Shown here: positions 36,937 through 46,484 of the stretch, in pieces
Layout: each line of letters opens with the position of its first letter
How positions within the stretch are numbered: the stretch's first letter is position 1
Origin: Pseudoleptotrichia goodfellowii
Lineage (GTDB): Bacteria; Fusobacteriota; Fusobacteriia; Fusobacteriales; Leptotrichiaceae
Assembly (NCBI RefSeq): GCF_007990505.1
Contig: NZ_AP019822.1
Span: 744,001-808,000 of the forward strand
Direction of reading: 5' to 3'
DNA length: 64,000 bases
Notes under the pieces: generated by a model
Seen by the model: the letters and a program-made list of their open reading frames with translations, nothing else
Database searches by the model: none
What the model was told of the DNA's origin: nothing
Made by a program: the position numbers and the translations under genes

Positions 36937-38388
36937 ATGGCATTATTTGATGAAAGTAAAAGTGAAAATGATTTAAAAATACCTTACAGTATTGAGGCTG
37001 AAGAGGCATTGTTAGGTTCGATTTTTATAAAGCCGGACGTTATCGGAGATATTGTGGAAATTATAACGCCGAATGATTTTTATAAAAACAATTATCGGAT
37101 AATATTCGGTGAAATGCTGAATGTTTACAATACAGGAAAAATCGTAGATGCTCTTGTAATCAAGGATTCTCTTGAATATCAGAATTTGCTTGACGAAATA
37201 GGCGGAGAAGATATACTTTACGGATTGACTGATGTAGTGCCTACCGCTGCAAATGCTGTAACTTATGCTCAAATTATTAAAGAACGTTCGGTTCAGCGAC
37301 AACTGATAGAAACAGGAGAAAGAATCACGAGAATGGCTTATCGGGGCTATGATGATGTGGAAAAAATGCTCGATAAAGCTGAAAGTATGATATTTAAAAT
37401 CGCCGAGTCAAAACAGAAAAAAGATGTAGTTTCTTTAAAGGAACTGGCAGGATTGAAAATTTCCAGTTTGGATGAAATGTCTAAATATAAAGGCGGATTG
37501 AGAGGATTAAGTTCGGGATTTACCGATTATGATTCTCTTACAAGCGGATTTCACGGCTCAGATCTGATAATACTCGCAGCCAGACCTGCTATGGGGAAAA
37601 CGGCTTTTGCCCTGAATTTGGCATTGAATGTGGCAAAAAGAGGGAAACACGTATTGATATTCAGTCTGGAAATGGGAAATGAGCAGCTTTTTGAAAGACT
37701 TCTTTCCATAGACTCAAAAATAAAGTTAAAGTCTATAAAAGACGGAACTTTAGCCGATGATGACTATACTCTTTTGGGAAACAGCATGGGTAGACTGTCG
37801 GAGTTGCCTTTATATATTTCGGATTCGTCAAGTGTGAATATACTTGAGATAAAGGCAGTAGCAAGAAGATTGAAAGCCGAAGGAAAACTTGATTTTCTGT
37901 TGATTGACTATTTGCAGTTAATAACCCCTTCAGAAGGCTCTAAAAAGAGCAGAGAACAGGAAATCTCGGAAATTTCCAGATCACTTAAAATTATTGCCAA
38001 AGAACTGGATATACCTGTTATAACATTATCACAATTATCGAGGGGTGTAGAGTCGAGAAATGATAAAAGACCTATACTTTCAGACTTAAGAGAATCGGGA
38101 GCCATAGAACAGGATGCCGATATGGTAATGTTCCTGTATAGAGAGGCTTATTATGCGTCAAAAGTCGGAATGCAGCCGAACGGTCAAAATCCTAATGAGT
38201 CGAATATGCCTCAGCAGTATACAAGCCAACCGACAGTAAGTTCTACACCTGAACTGGAAGAAGTAGAAGTAATAATAGGAAAACACAGAAGCGGACCTAC
38301 AGGTACGATAAGATTGGGATTCAGACCGAGTTATCAGCAATTTGTAAATATAATAAGCGATGCCCGTGTAAATCAGTATCCTGAATAA
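36937..38388 (+). CDS. dnaB: Replicative DNA helicase DnaB
   Basis: A 483-residue hexameric helicase. The N-terminal primase-interacting domain (IPYSIEAEEALLGSIFIKPDVIGDIVE) is followed by a linker and the RecA-like motor with Walker A AARPAMGKTAFALN, Walker B LLIDYLQLI, and HRSGPTGTIRLGF at the C-terminus. A proline/glutamine/serine-rich insert (QPNGQNPNESNMPQQYTSQP) sits before the last motif and is longer than usual. I see no intein. It is co-transcribed with rplI. Confidence 0.97.
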   Translation: MALFDESKSENDLKIPYSIEAEEALLGSIFIKPDVIGDIVEIITPNDFYKNNYRIIFGEMLNVYNTGKIVDALVIKDSLEYQNLLDEIGGEDILYGLTDVVPTAANAVTYAQIIKERSVQRQLIETGERITRMAYRGYDDVEKMLDKAESMIFKIAESKQKKDVVSLKELAGLKISSLDEMSKYKGGLRGLSSGFTDYDSLTSGFHGSDLIILAARPAMGKTAFALNLALNVAKRGKHVLIFSLEMGNEQLFERLLSIDSKIKLKSIKDGTLADDDYTLLGNSMGRLSELPLYISDSSSVNILEIKAVARRLKAEGKLDFLLIDYLQLITPSEGSKKSREQEISEISRSLKIIAKELDIPVITLSQLSRGVESRNDKRPILSDLRESGAIEQDADMVMFLYREAYYASKVGMQPNGQNPNESNMPQQYTSQPTVSSTPELEEVEVIIGKHRSGPTGTIRLGFRPSYQQFVNIISDARVNQYPE

Positions 38389-38452
38389 AATTTTAAATCT
38401 GTATACAAAAAATTGTATAAATAATTAATTAATATAAACTCAAGGAGGGAAA

Positions 38453-39727
38453 ATGCAGCAAAAAAGAAAAGTTGAGTTACTTGCACCTGCGGGTAATATG
38501 GAAAAACTCAAAACAGCTTTTCATTTCGGAGCAGATGCCTGCTTTGTCGGCGGCAGTGCTTTTAATTTAAGAGGAATGTCCTCGAATTTTAAAAATAGCG
38601 AATTAAGACAAGCTATAGATTATGTTCACAGTTTAGGAAAAAAAATATTCGTAACATTGAATATATTTGCACATAACTCGGAAATAGAATATATGCCGAG
38701 ATTTATAAAGTTACTTGATGAATATGGAGCCGATGCGGTAATAGTAGCTGATTTGGGAGTGTTTCAGCTTGTAAGAGAACACGCTCCGAATTTACCTATT
38801 CACGTGAGTACACAGGCGAATAATGTCAACTGGATGAGTGTAAAAACATGGAGAGATATGGGGGCTAAAAGAGTAATTTTGGCAAGGGAAATGTCTTTAA
38901 AGGAAATAAAGACTATTAAAGAGAAAGTTCCTGATGTGGAAATAGAAGTCTTTATACACGGTGCAATGTGTATGGCTATTTCGGGAAGATGTCTTTTAAG
39001 TAATTATTTTACTTCACGTGATGCCAACAGAGGTATATGTGCACAGGATTGCAGATGGAATTATAAAGTAATCGCAGAAGGGCATGAGGAAACAGGAGCT
39101 CACGATATTATCGAAGAGCACGGAAGTACGTTTATCTTTAATGCGAAAGACTTATGTACTATAGAATTTATAGATAAAGTCCTTGAAACTGGAGTAGATT
39201 CCTTAAAAATAGAAGGAAGAATGAAAAGTATCTATTACAATTCCACAGTAGTAAAACAATACAGACAGGCTCTCGACTCATATTATTCGGGGAATTACAA
39301 ATATGATCCGAAATGGTTGTACGAGCTTCAAACTATAAGTCACAGACTTTATTCCAAAGGATTTTATCTCGGAGTAACTACTGAAGAGGATCAGAACTAT
39401 AATACAGGTTCGTCTTACAGTCAGACTTATCAGCTTGTAGCCAAAGTAGCTGAAAAACTGGATGATAACAAATATGTGTGGCAAATAAGAAACCGTGTTT
39501 TTGCAAGTAATGAACTGGAATTGGTGAGACCTCATCAGGATCCTGTGAAGTTTAAAATAAAGAATTTTTTGAATACAAAAAATAATGAATACATAGATGT
39601 TGCTCATCCGAATACTGTAGCAATAATAGAAACTGATGTAGAAATGGAGCCGATGGATCTGATAAGGGTAAAACTTCCCGAAGGAAAGTCGGACAGTGAC
39701 ATGGAAATGGGAGAAAATACCCTTTAA
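38453..39727 (+). CDS. U32-family peptidase / TrhP-like tRNA hydroxylation protein
   Basis: 424 residues. U32 signature EVFIHGAMCMAISGRCLLSNYFTSRDANRGICAQDCRW with the conserved cysteines, opening with VELLAPAGNMEKLKTAFHFGADACFVGG. U32 proteins of this length (YegQ/TrhP type) are needed for prephenate-dependent 5-hydroxyuridine formation on tRNA, and others are annotated as collagenases. The C-terminal beta domain (ELVRPHQDPVKFKIKNFL) is present. Strong aaggaggg site. Confidence 0.87.
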   Translation: MQQKRKVELLAPAGNMEKLKTAFHFGADACFVGGSAFNLRGMSSNFKNSELRQAIDYVHSLGKKIFVTLNIFAHNSEIEYMPRFIKLLDEYGADAVIVADLGVFQLVREHAPNLPIHVSTQANNVNWMSVKTWRDMGAKRVILAREMSLKEIKTIKEKVPDVEIEVFIHGAMCMAISGRCLLSNYFTSRDANRGICAQDCRWNYKVIAEGHEETGAHDIIEEHGSTFIFNAKDLCTIEFIDKVLETGVDSLKIEGRMKSIYYNSTVVKQYRQALDSYYSGNYKYDPKWLYELQTISHRLYSKGFYLGVTTEEDQNYNTGSSYSQTYQLVAKVAEKLDDNKYVWQIRNRVFASNELELVRPHQDPVKFKIKNFLNTKNNEYIDVAHPNTVAIIETDVEMEPMDLIRVKLPEGKSDSDMEMGENTL

Positions 39728-39831
39728 AGTGAATTTTATAAAGAATTTAAGTTTTTTCAAAGTTAATCTAAAAATAAATCAAAGCCTCATAACATATACT
39801 CTAAGTTGAAGAGGTAAATACACGATTTTTA

Positions 39832-39863
39832 AATAGTAGAGTGTTAGACTCTACTATTTTTTC
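39832..39863 (+). terminator. Intrinsic terminator after the U32 gene
   Basis: aatagtagagt/actctactatt (11 bp) around gttag, followed by a run of T residues. It lies 45 bp before the two-component operon. Confidence 0.85.
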
Positions 39864-39910
39864 ATAAAGTGTAGTATAATAAAAAAAATATAAAATAAGT
39901 TGGTGATATG

Positions 39911-40585
39911 ATGAGAGAGAAAATATTAGTAATTGAAGATGATCCTAAGATTTCAAGATTATTGGAAATCGAATTAAAATTTGAAGGATTTGACGTATTT
40001 TTCGCTTATGACGGAAAAGAAGGTCTTAACATGGCAAAATACGGTTCATATGATTTGATTTTGCTTGATGTAATGCTGCCTAAAATGAGCGGAATGGAAG
40101 TTTGTAAAAGAATAAGAGAAGGTTCTCAGGTACCTATTATTATGCTTACTGCTAAAGATGAGATAAGTGATAAAATAGTTGGATTTGACTACGGTGCAGA
40201 TGATTATATGACAAAACCGTTCTCAAATGAAGAACTTCTTGCGAGAATAAAAGCACTTTTGAGAAGAACGAAAAAAACAGTAGATCATAAAGGAATATTT
40301 GAATTTGAAGATTTAAAAATTAATTATTCTACATACGAAGTATTCAGAGGAGAAACTTTGATATCTCTTTCCAAAAGAGAATTTGAATTATTGGATTTCC
40401 TTGTGTTAAATAAAGGAATAGTTTTATCGAGAGATAAAATACTGGAAGAAGTTTGGGGATTTGACTATATAGGAAATGACAACATCCTGGACTTGTATAT
40501 CAAGTACTTGAGAGATAAGGTAGATAAACCTTATGAAAGAAAATTTATCCAAACTGTAAGAGGAATAGGATTCATTTTTAAATAA
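39911..40585 (+). CDS. OmpR-family response regulator
   Basis: A 224-residue two-component regulator. Receiver domain: KILVIEDDPKISRLLE, phospho-acceptor Asp in DLILLDVMLPKMSG (residue 53), MLTAKD and TKPFSNEELLARI. DNA-binding winged helix: LISLSKREFELLDFLVLNKGIVLSRDKILEEVWGF...TVRGIGFIF. Two adjacent ATG codons (39908 and 39911) are possible starts. The sensor kinase follows after 11 bp. The signal is unknown. Confidence 0.93.
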   Translation: MREKILVIEDDPKISRLLEIELKFEGFDVFFAYDGKEGLNMAKYGSYDLILLDVMLPKMSGMEVCKRIREGSQVPIIMLTAKDEISDKIVGFDYGADDYMTKPFSNEELLARIKALLRRTKKTVDHKGIFEFEDLKINYSTYEVFRGETLISLSKREFELLDFLVLNKGIVLSRDKILEEVWGFDYIGNDNILDLYIKYLRDKVDKPYERKFIQTVRGIGFIFK

Positions 40586-40596
40586 GGAGATAACCT

Positions 40597-42189
40597 ATGA
40601 AAAAAGTAAAATTAGAAGATCGTATTTCAATAAGTTACGTTCTTCTATTTTTAGCATTAATACTGATTTCCAATTTTGTGCTGGTTTATATCTTGAAAAA
40701 AGAGAATACAAAATCGATTCAAATGGCGGCTACAGCTAAAGAGGAAGAACTTAATGAATATCTGGATAAGTGGGAGATTTATTCGAGATCAGATCAGTTC
40801 CAGTGGGAATCTCCTGCAGGACAACTTCAGGGAGAAAGAATTGTATATCTCAGAAAACCTTTTAATCCCGGAGATAACGAATATCTCTATTTGATGCAGG
40901 TAAGCTCTGAAGATTCAAGGCAGATTCTTATAAACAGTATAACTCCTGTAGAAATACTGGAAACAGGTATTGACAGAGAAAATATGGTAACCAAAGGAAA
41001 AGAAATTATAGATGTTGTTGAGAAAAATAATATCAAGGATAATAGCATTAAAGGAAAAGATATTAAACTCGAAGATAAAACCTCGGAAAATGAGAAGACT
41101 AACGATATTTATCATGTGTTTAAAGTCAGCAGAACAATAAAATCAAGAGCAAGAGATTATAAAGTCGAGATTTATGTGCTGAAAAACATAAGTCAGGAAA
41201 CGAAAATATACAGTCGTCTTCAATGGCTGATAGTACTGTTTTCATTAATCGGAGTAATCGTAACTGTGCTTGTATCGAGCTTTTTAAGTAAAAGAATCTT
41301 AAGACCGGTAAACAGTATAATAAAAACTGCAAAAACGATTAATACCGATGATTTGAGTAAAAGAATAGACGTTCCGAAAACCGAAGATGAACTTCAGAAT
41401 CTGACACTGATAATAAATGAAATGCTTGACAGACTTGAGTTTTCCTTTGATAATCAGTCAAAATTCGTGTCGGATGCTTCTCATGAGTTGAGAACACCTT
41501 TGGCAATAATAAAAGGATATGCCGAGATTATAAAGAAAAGAAGGCTTACTGATGAAGAGATCTTTGAAGAGTCGATAGACTCTATAATTAATGAAGCGGA
41601 AAATATGAAAAGTCTGGTTCAGAAACTTCTTTTCCTTGCAAAAGGTGAAATTACAAAAATAAATACGAATTTCAGTGAAATAGACGCAGGAGAACTGGTT
41701 CATCAGATATATACAGATACTGTAGTTTCAGTAAAAGATCATGTATTCAATCTTGAAAAATCCGAAGAATACAAAATTAAAGCCGATACGACATTGTTAC
41801 AGCAGGCAATAAGAGCATTAATAGAAAATGCGACAAAATATTCGGATAAAAATACTAATATATATCTTATTTCCCAAAAAGAGGGAGATTTCGGAAGGAT
41901 AACCGTAAAAGATGAAGGCGTGGGAATGACTCCCGAAGACTCCAAAAGAGTATTTGAAAGATTTTACCGTGTGGATGTGTCGAGAACTAAAGCTACAGGA
42001 GGTACGGGACTCGGTCTTGCTATTGTAAAAAGAATAGTGGAAATACATAACGGTAAAATAGAAGTAAATTCGGAACTCGGTAAAGGAACGGAAATATCGA
42101 TTATATTACCTTTAGTAAAGGAAAAAACCGAAGAAAAACCGAAAAGCGGTAAATCAATATTAAAAATAGGAAATAATAAAAATAAATAA
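40597..42189 (+). CDS. Sensor histidine kinase
   Basis: 530 residues. TM1 near 14-34, an extracytoplasmic domain of about 170 residues, TM2 (WLIVLFSLIGVIVTVLVSSF), HAMP linker (LRPVNSIIKTAKTINTDDLSKRI), HisKA with phospho-acceptor H296 in SDASHELRTPL, and HATPase_c with N box NATKYSDKN, G1 DEGVGM and G2 GGTGLGLAIVKRI. A Lys-rich tail ends it. The sensor domain has no recognisable ligand fold. It pairs with the OmpR-type regulator directly upstream. glmM follows, so a cell-envelope role is possible. Confidence 0.92.
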   Translation: MKKVKLEDRISISYVLLFLALILISNFVLVYILKKENTKSIQMAATAKEEELNEYLDKWEIYSRSDQFQWESPAGQLQGERIVYLRKPFNPGDNEYLYLMQVSSEDSRQILINSITPVEILETGIDRENMVTKGKEIIDVVEKNNIKDNSIKGKDIKLEDKTSENEKTNDIYHVFKVSRTIKSRARDYKVEIYVLKNISQETKIYSRLQWLIVLFSLIGVIVTVLVSSFLSKRILRPVNSIIKTAKTINTDDLSKRIDVPKTEDELQNLTLIINEMLDRLEFSFDNQSKFVSDASHELRTPLAIIKGYAEIIKKRRLTDEEIFEESIDSIINEAENMKSLVQKLLFLAKGEITKINTNFSEIDAGELVHQIYTDTVVSVKDHVFNLEKSEEYKIKADTTLLQQAIRALIENATKYSDKNTNIYLISQKEGDFGRITVKDEGVGMTPEDSKRVFERFYRVDVSRTKATGGTGLGLAIVKRIVEIHNGKIEVNSELGKGTEISIILPLVKEKTEEKPKSGKSILKIGNNKNK

Positions 42190-42216
42190 AAATGTAAAAA
42201 AATATCGGGAGGAAAA

Positions 42217-43578
42217 ATGGCAAGAAAATATTTCGGAACTGACGGAATGCGTGGAGAAGCAAATAAAGATTTAACAATTGAGCTTGTTACAAATTTAGGA
42301 CTGGCATTGGGATATTATTTGAAAAAAAATAAAGAAGGTACTGTAAAGCCTAAGATTATTCTCGGTACAGACACAAGAATATCGGGATATATGATAAGAT
42401 CAGCATTGTCTGCGGGACTTACTTCTATGGGAGTTCATATAGATTTTGTAGGAGTTTTGCCTACTCCGGGAGTTTCTTATTTGACAAGAAAATTAAATGC
42501 CGATGCCGGAATAATGATATCTGCATCACATAATCCTGTAAAAGATAACGGAATAAAAATTTTCAGCCAAAACGGATATAAATTACCTGACAGTGTAGAA
42601 GAAGAATTGGAAACACTTATGGAAAATACTGACGAGCTTTTGAAGCATCAGGTTTCAGGTGATGATTTGGGAAGATTCAAATATGTTGAAGACGATATGA
42701 GAATATATTTGGACTTTTTGAGTTCAACAGTGAAAAAAAGTTTTAAAGGTACAAAAATTGTCATTGATGCGGCAAACGGTGCTGCTTACAGAGTTGCATC
42801 GAAAATCTTCCAAAGACTTGGTGCCGATATAATAGTTATAAATAACATACCTAACGGTAAAAATATAAATGTAGACTGCGGTTCTACTCATCCTGAATTG
42901 TTGCAGGAGATAGTACAGGTTTATAAAGCCGATTTGGGACTCGCTTATGACGGAGATGCCGATAGACTCATAGCTGTAGACCATACAGGAAAAATAATAG
43001 ACGGAGACCTTATAATCGGAATAATTGCCAAAAACTTTAAAAGTAAAGGGCTTTTAAATAACAATAAAGTGGTAACTACGGTTTTGAGTAATATGGGATT
43101 TGAGAAATATCTGGAAGAAAACGGAATAGGCTTGATAAGAGCCAACGTAGGAGACAGATATGTTCTTGAAAAAATGAAAGAATTCGGATTAAATCTTGGA
43201 GGAGAACAGTCAGGGCACATTTTAATGCTTGATTACAATACTACAGGAGATGGAGTGCTATCGTCTATTCAGCTTGTTTCGGCAATGATAGAAAGCGGAA
43301 AAACATTGAGTGAACTCGTAAAAGATATAAAATTATGGCCTCAGGATATGAAAAATATTACAGTTTCCAAAGAGAAAAAAGCCGATTGGAAAAATAATAA
43401 GGCATTGACAGAGTTTATTAAAGAAAAAGAACAGGAAATAAACGGAAAAGGTCGTATACTTGTCAGAGCATCGGGAACAGAACCTTTAATAAGAGTTATG
43501 GTTGAAGCGGAAACTGAAGAAATAGTCGATAAATATGTAAATGAATTGGTAAATAAAGTTAAAGAAGAATTATTATAA
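42217..43578 (+). CDS. glmM: Phosphoglucosamine mutase
   Basis: 453 residues; converts glucosamine 6-phosphate to the 1-phosphate for UDP-GlcNAc and peptidoglycan/LPS synthesis. Signatures: RKYFGTDGMRGEANKDLT, phosphoserine loop ISASHNPVKDNGIK (S104), metal-binding AYDGDADRLIAVD, GGEQSGHILMLDYNTTGDG and the phosphate-binding RASGTEPLIRVMVE. Preceded by gggagg at 7 bases. Confidence 0.96.
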   Translation: MARKYFGTDGMRGEANKDLTIELVTNLGLALGYYLKKNKEGTVKPKIILGTDTRISGYMIRSALSAGLTSMGVHIDFVGVLPTPGVSYLTRKLNADAGIMISASHNPVKDNGIKIFSQNGYKLPDSVEEELETLMENTDELLKHQVSGDDLGRFKYVEDDMRIYLDFLSSTVKKSFKGTKIVIDAANGAAYRVASKIFQRLGADIIVINNIPNGKNINVDCGSTHPELLQEIVQVYKADLGLAYDGDADRLIAVDHTGKIIDGDLIIGIIAKNFKSKGLLNNNKVVTTVLSNMGFEKYLEENGIGLIRANVGDRYVLEKMKEFGLNLGGEQSGHILMLDYNTTGDGVLSSIQLVSAMIESGKTLSELVKDIKLWPQDMKNITVSKEKKADWKNNKALTEFIKEKEQEINGKGRILVRASGTEPLIRVMVEAETEEIVDKYVNELVNKVKEELL

Positions 43579-43604
43579 TTAAAAAGATAAAACAGGAGGG
43601 ATGT

Positions 43605-44489
43605 ATGCTTAATGAAATTTACGAATTTTTTCTTAAAGTGTCTGAAATGGGAAGTATTTCCAAAGCTGCGGATAAATTATATATTTCCCAACCTGCTTTA
43701 TCTCAGCAATTAAAAAATCTTGAAAAAGAACTTGATGCTTCTTTATTTATAAGAAGTAATAAGGGAATAGAATTAACCGGAGAAGGGAAAATCGTTTACA
43801 AATACTTTTCCATGTCGGAAAAACTTTTGCAGGAGATGAAAAAAGAAATAAGGGATAAGAAAAATAATGTAAAAAAGATAAGGATTTCTGCGGTCCCTAC
43901 AATGTGTAATTATTCGCTGCCTTGTATGATTTATCATTTGAAGCAGCACTATCCTAATACATCGGTAGAGCTTTACAGCAGAAGTGACAGCTTTAAAATC
44001 GAAGAGGAGCTGGTAAGCGAAAGATGTGATATAGGCTTTGTTGCCGAAGACATTAAAAATGATCTTGTTCTTACAAGTAAAAAAATATTTGAAGAAGAAA
44101 TTTTGCTTGTCGCTTCAAATATATCTATCAATTATCCCGATTTTATAACTGAAAGGGAATTAAGCCGATATGACTTGATAAATATGGCTACTGAAAACGA
44201 AATTACAAGAACAGTTTCCAGATATATAAATGATTTTGAAAGTTATAAAATTACATATAATCTTGAAAGCATAGATGCAATAAAGTCTTGTGTGGTAAAC
44301 GGCTATGGATTGGCTTTTTTGCCTTATTCTACAATAAAAAAGGAACTTTATAATAAAGAAATGAAAATTATTAATATTGATAATTTGTCAATCGTTCAAA
44401 ATATCAGTTTGGTAAAAAGAGTTTCGGAAACTGACGGATTGAAAAAAATTATTTCCTATATAGAAAAGCATGTTTCCAAATTTATTTAG
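43605..44489 (+). CDS. LysR-family transcriptional regulator
   Basis: 294 residues. N-terminal winged HTH (FFLKVSEMGSISKAADKLYISQPALSQQLKNLEKELDASLFIRSNKGIELT) and a periplasmic-binding-like effector domain (IRISAVPTMCNYSLPCMIYHLKQHYPNTSVELYSR). Its 3' end overlaps the minus-strand tusA-like gene by 8 bp, so it converges on the sulfur-transport cluster. CysB/CbL-type LysR proteins control sulfur genes, so this regulator may control that cluster (inference from location). A strong caggaggg site precedes the ATG. Confidence 0.9.
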   Translation: MLNEIYEFFLKVSEMGSISKAADKLYISQPALSQQLKNLEKELDASLFIRSNKGIELTGEGKIVYKYFSMSEKLLQEMKKEIRDKKNNVKKIRISAVPTMCNYSLPCMIYHLKQHYPNTSVELYSRSDSFKIEEELVSERCDIGFVAEDIKNDLVLTSKKIFEEEILLVASNISINYPDFITERELSRYDLINMATENEITRTVSRYINDFESYKITYNLESIDAIKSCVVNGYGLAFLPYSTIKKELYNKEMKIINIDNLSIVQNISLVKRVSETDGLKKIISYIEKHVSKFI

Positions 44490-44697
44490 AAACAGTAATT
44501 TCCCACACACCTTTAAGAACTTCTTCGGATTTATATTCAAGGTTATTTAAAGAACAGTAATATTCAATATTTTGGACTGCCAGATTGTGATCGGTTACGA
44601 GAAGAATTTTTTTTCCGCTCATGATCAGAGGATATTTTTCTCTCAGCATTATTACTGGCAAGGGACAATTATAACCCATACAGTTTATTTTAATCAT
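44482..44697 (-). CDS. TusA/SirA-like (YedF-type) sulfur-carrier protein
   Basis: 71 residues. The catalytic Cys is in CMGYNCPLPVIMLRE, the CPxP motif of TusA/YeeD/YedF proteins, followed by KKILLVTDHNLAVQNIEYYC. Such proteins carry persulfide (or selenium) and partner with YeeE/YedE membrane channels; in TsuAB the TusA-like TsuB handles thiosulfate delivery. It is the last gene of the minus-strand cluster and overlaps the lysR 3' end. Confidence 0.85.
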   Translation of the reverse strand: MIKINCMGYNCPLPVIMLREKYPLIMSGKKILLVTDHNLAVQNIEYYCSLNNLEYKSEEVLKGVWEITVSK

Positions 44698-44844
44698 AAA
44701 AATTTCCTTTCATAAATAGAAGACTATTCGATAATCTGTTAATAAAGTTATTATACAACAGAATATTCAAATAGTCTATATAAATACACAGAATATCTCC
44801 TGATAATACAGGAGATATTTTTAAATACTTAATAACGAAATCTG

Positions 44845-45789
44845 TTATTCCGATTCGCTGATATATTTTTCTGCATAATAAGCAGCAACAGCACCGTCAC
44901 CGACAGCAGTAGTGACTTGTCTTAAAGGCTTATCCCGAACATCTCCTGCACAAAATACACCATTTATATTTGTTTCCATTTTTTCATTTGTTATTATATA
45001 TCCGCCCGAATTCATATTTACAGAGTTTTTAAAAATTTCCGTATCGGGATTATATCCGATAAAAAGAAAACATGTATCTATATTAAAAGGTATCAATTCT
45101 TCGGTTTTCGTATTTTTCAATATAACTTTTTCCAATAATTCGCCCTCGCTCTCAAAAGAATGTACACATGTATTCCATATAAATTCCATTTTTCTATTGT
45201 TGAGAGCCTGTTCTCTTGCGGCTTTATGACATTTCAGATTTCCTGTATCACGAGTTACCGAAACGATGACCTTTTTAGCAAATTTAGTTAAAAAAATTCC
45301 TTCTTCAATAGCCGAATCACCATTTCCGACAACCATGACAGTTTTATCAATATTTGCAGCTGCATCACATGTAGCACAAAAAGAAATCCCTTTTCCGTAT
45401 AAAAATTTCTCTTCATTGAGTGAATTTGTCAGTTTGGGGTTTCCGCCTGTCGCGATTATTACAGCTTTAGCTTCATATATATTTCTGAAAGTTTCAATAA
45501 CTTTTTTCTCGTTACTTAAACTGACAGATTTTACAGGAACTTGTTTAAATTTAACTCCGAATTTTTTAGCCTGTTTATGAAATAGATTCATTAAATCAAG
45601 TCCTGTAATTCCTTCGGGAAAACCGGGATAATTTTCTATCTCGTTTGTATATGTTGCCAAACCTCCGATTAGAGATTTTTCGAGAATAAGAGTATTCAGT
45701 TTGGACCGTCCGCAGTAAATTCCGGCAGTAAGTCCGGCACTTCCTCCGCCTATAATTATAACATCGTAAAATTCTTTTATTTTTTCCAT
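44845..45789 (-). CDS. Thioredoxin reductase-like flavoprotein
   Basis: 314 residues with the TrxB layout: FAD motif [29 protein letters not shown], redox-active pair CATC in [15 protein letters not shown], NADPH motif [15 protein letters not shown] and C-terminal [32 protein letters not shown]. It is a paralog of the TrxB encoded at 51773. Located in the sulfur-transport cluster, it could reduce the TusA or rhodanese persulfides, or a selenium compound (inference). Confidence 0.88.
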   Translation of the reverse strand: [314 protein letters not shown]

Positions 45790-45827
45790 TTTTCACATTC
45801 CAATATATGATTTAAAAAAATTACCCT

Positions 45828-45904
45828 CCCCCGCATTTTCGTAGTCGACGTAGTCGCGAAGAACGCGGGTAGCGGGAGTATGAGGGCGGCAATGAGCCCT
45901 CATG
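45828..45904. repeat. GC-rich double hairpin with repeat copy C
   Basis: First hairpin: ccccgc...ttcg pairs with cgaa...gcggg around a direct repeat gtagtcg-ac-gtagtcg. Second hairpin (45881-45904): atgagggc/gccctcat, a perfect 8-bp stem preceded by gtagcgggagt, the same element as at 2839 and 14709. It sits between yeeE and the trxB-like gene inside the minus-strand cluster. It is far more GC-rich than its surroundings. Confidence 0.55.
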
Positions 45905-45908
45905 TATT

Positions 45909-46469
45909 TTATTCATTTATTATATAAGTTACCAGTATCTTACTTCCGATAATAGCTCCTATTAAAAGTGAAGCTGCGAAGAACCATCCTGTCAACGATA
46001 ATGCCGATAATGCCGAAAATAGGGCGGCAATGTTACAGCCTGCTGCAAGTCTGGCACCAAATCCCATAAGAAATCCGCCGATAACAGCTCCTATAAGTTG
46101 CCTTTTTCCTTTAATCTTCTTAATCTTAAATTCTGAAGCATAAAGAGTAGCCAAAGTTGCACCGACTATAATTCCGATATTTCTTATTGAGCCTCCGCTT
46201 CTTAAAATAGGTGTCATTATTGCTCTTTTTAAACCGGGATGAGCTATAAAATAACTCCATCGGGTAGTATTTATTCCTATTAATTGAAATATTTTTGCTC
46301 CCCATACAGTAATGGGACCTGTAACGCCCCAAGCTTCTTTAAAAATCATTAAGTGTGCAGTAGCTGTAATACCTAATAATGCAGCACCTGCACTGTATGA
46401 AAGGGGAGTTTTCATTATTCTTTTATAAATTTCGTTTTGACTGAGTTTATTAAAAAAAGTCATTTGCAA
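45909..46469 (-). CDS. YeeE/YedE (TsuA-like) half-size sulfur transport protein
   Basis: 186 residues, about half a full YeeE. It has four to five hydrophobic segments and the family cysteine motif GFGARLAAGCNIAALFSALSALSLTGWFFAASLLIGA. TsuA (YeeE) imports thiosulfate; related YedE proteins are implicated in selenium metabolism. The C-terminal 85 residues are identical to those of the neighbouring copy at 48014, while the N-terminal half differs. It follows the rhodanese lipoprotein gene by 15 bp. Confidence 0.85.
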   Translation of the reverse strand: MQMTFFNKLSQNEIYKRIMKTPLSYSAGAALLGITATAHLMIFKEAWGVTGPITVWGAKIFQLIGINTTRWSYFIAHPGLKRAIMTPILRSGGSIRNIGIIVGATLATLYASEFKIKKIKGKRQLIGAVIGGFLMGFGARLAAGCNIAALFSALSALSLTGWFFAASLLIGAIIGSKILVTYIINE

Positions 46470-46484
46470 ATTCTCCTTTTATAA

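Noticed and set aside
39784-39816. cctcataac-containing stretch resembling the left flank of the insertion sequence
   Set aside because: Only about a dozen bases match, there are no inverted repeats or duplication, and it is explained by AT-rich similarity.
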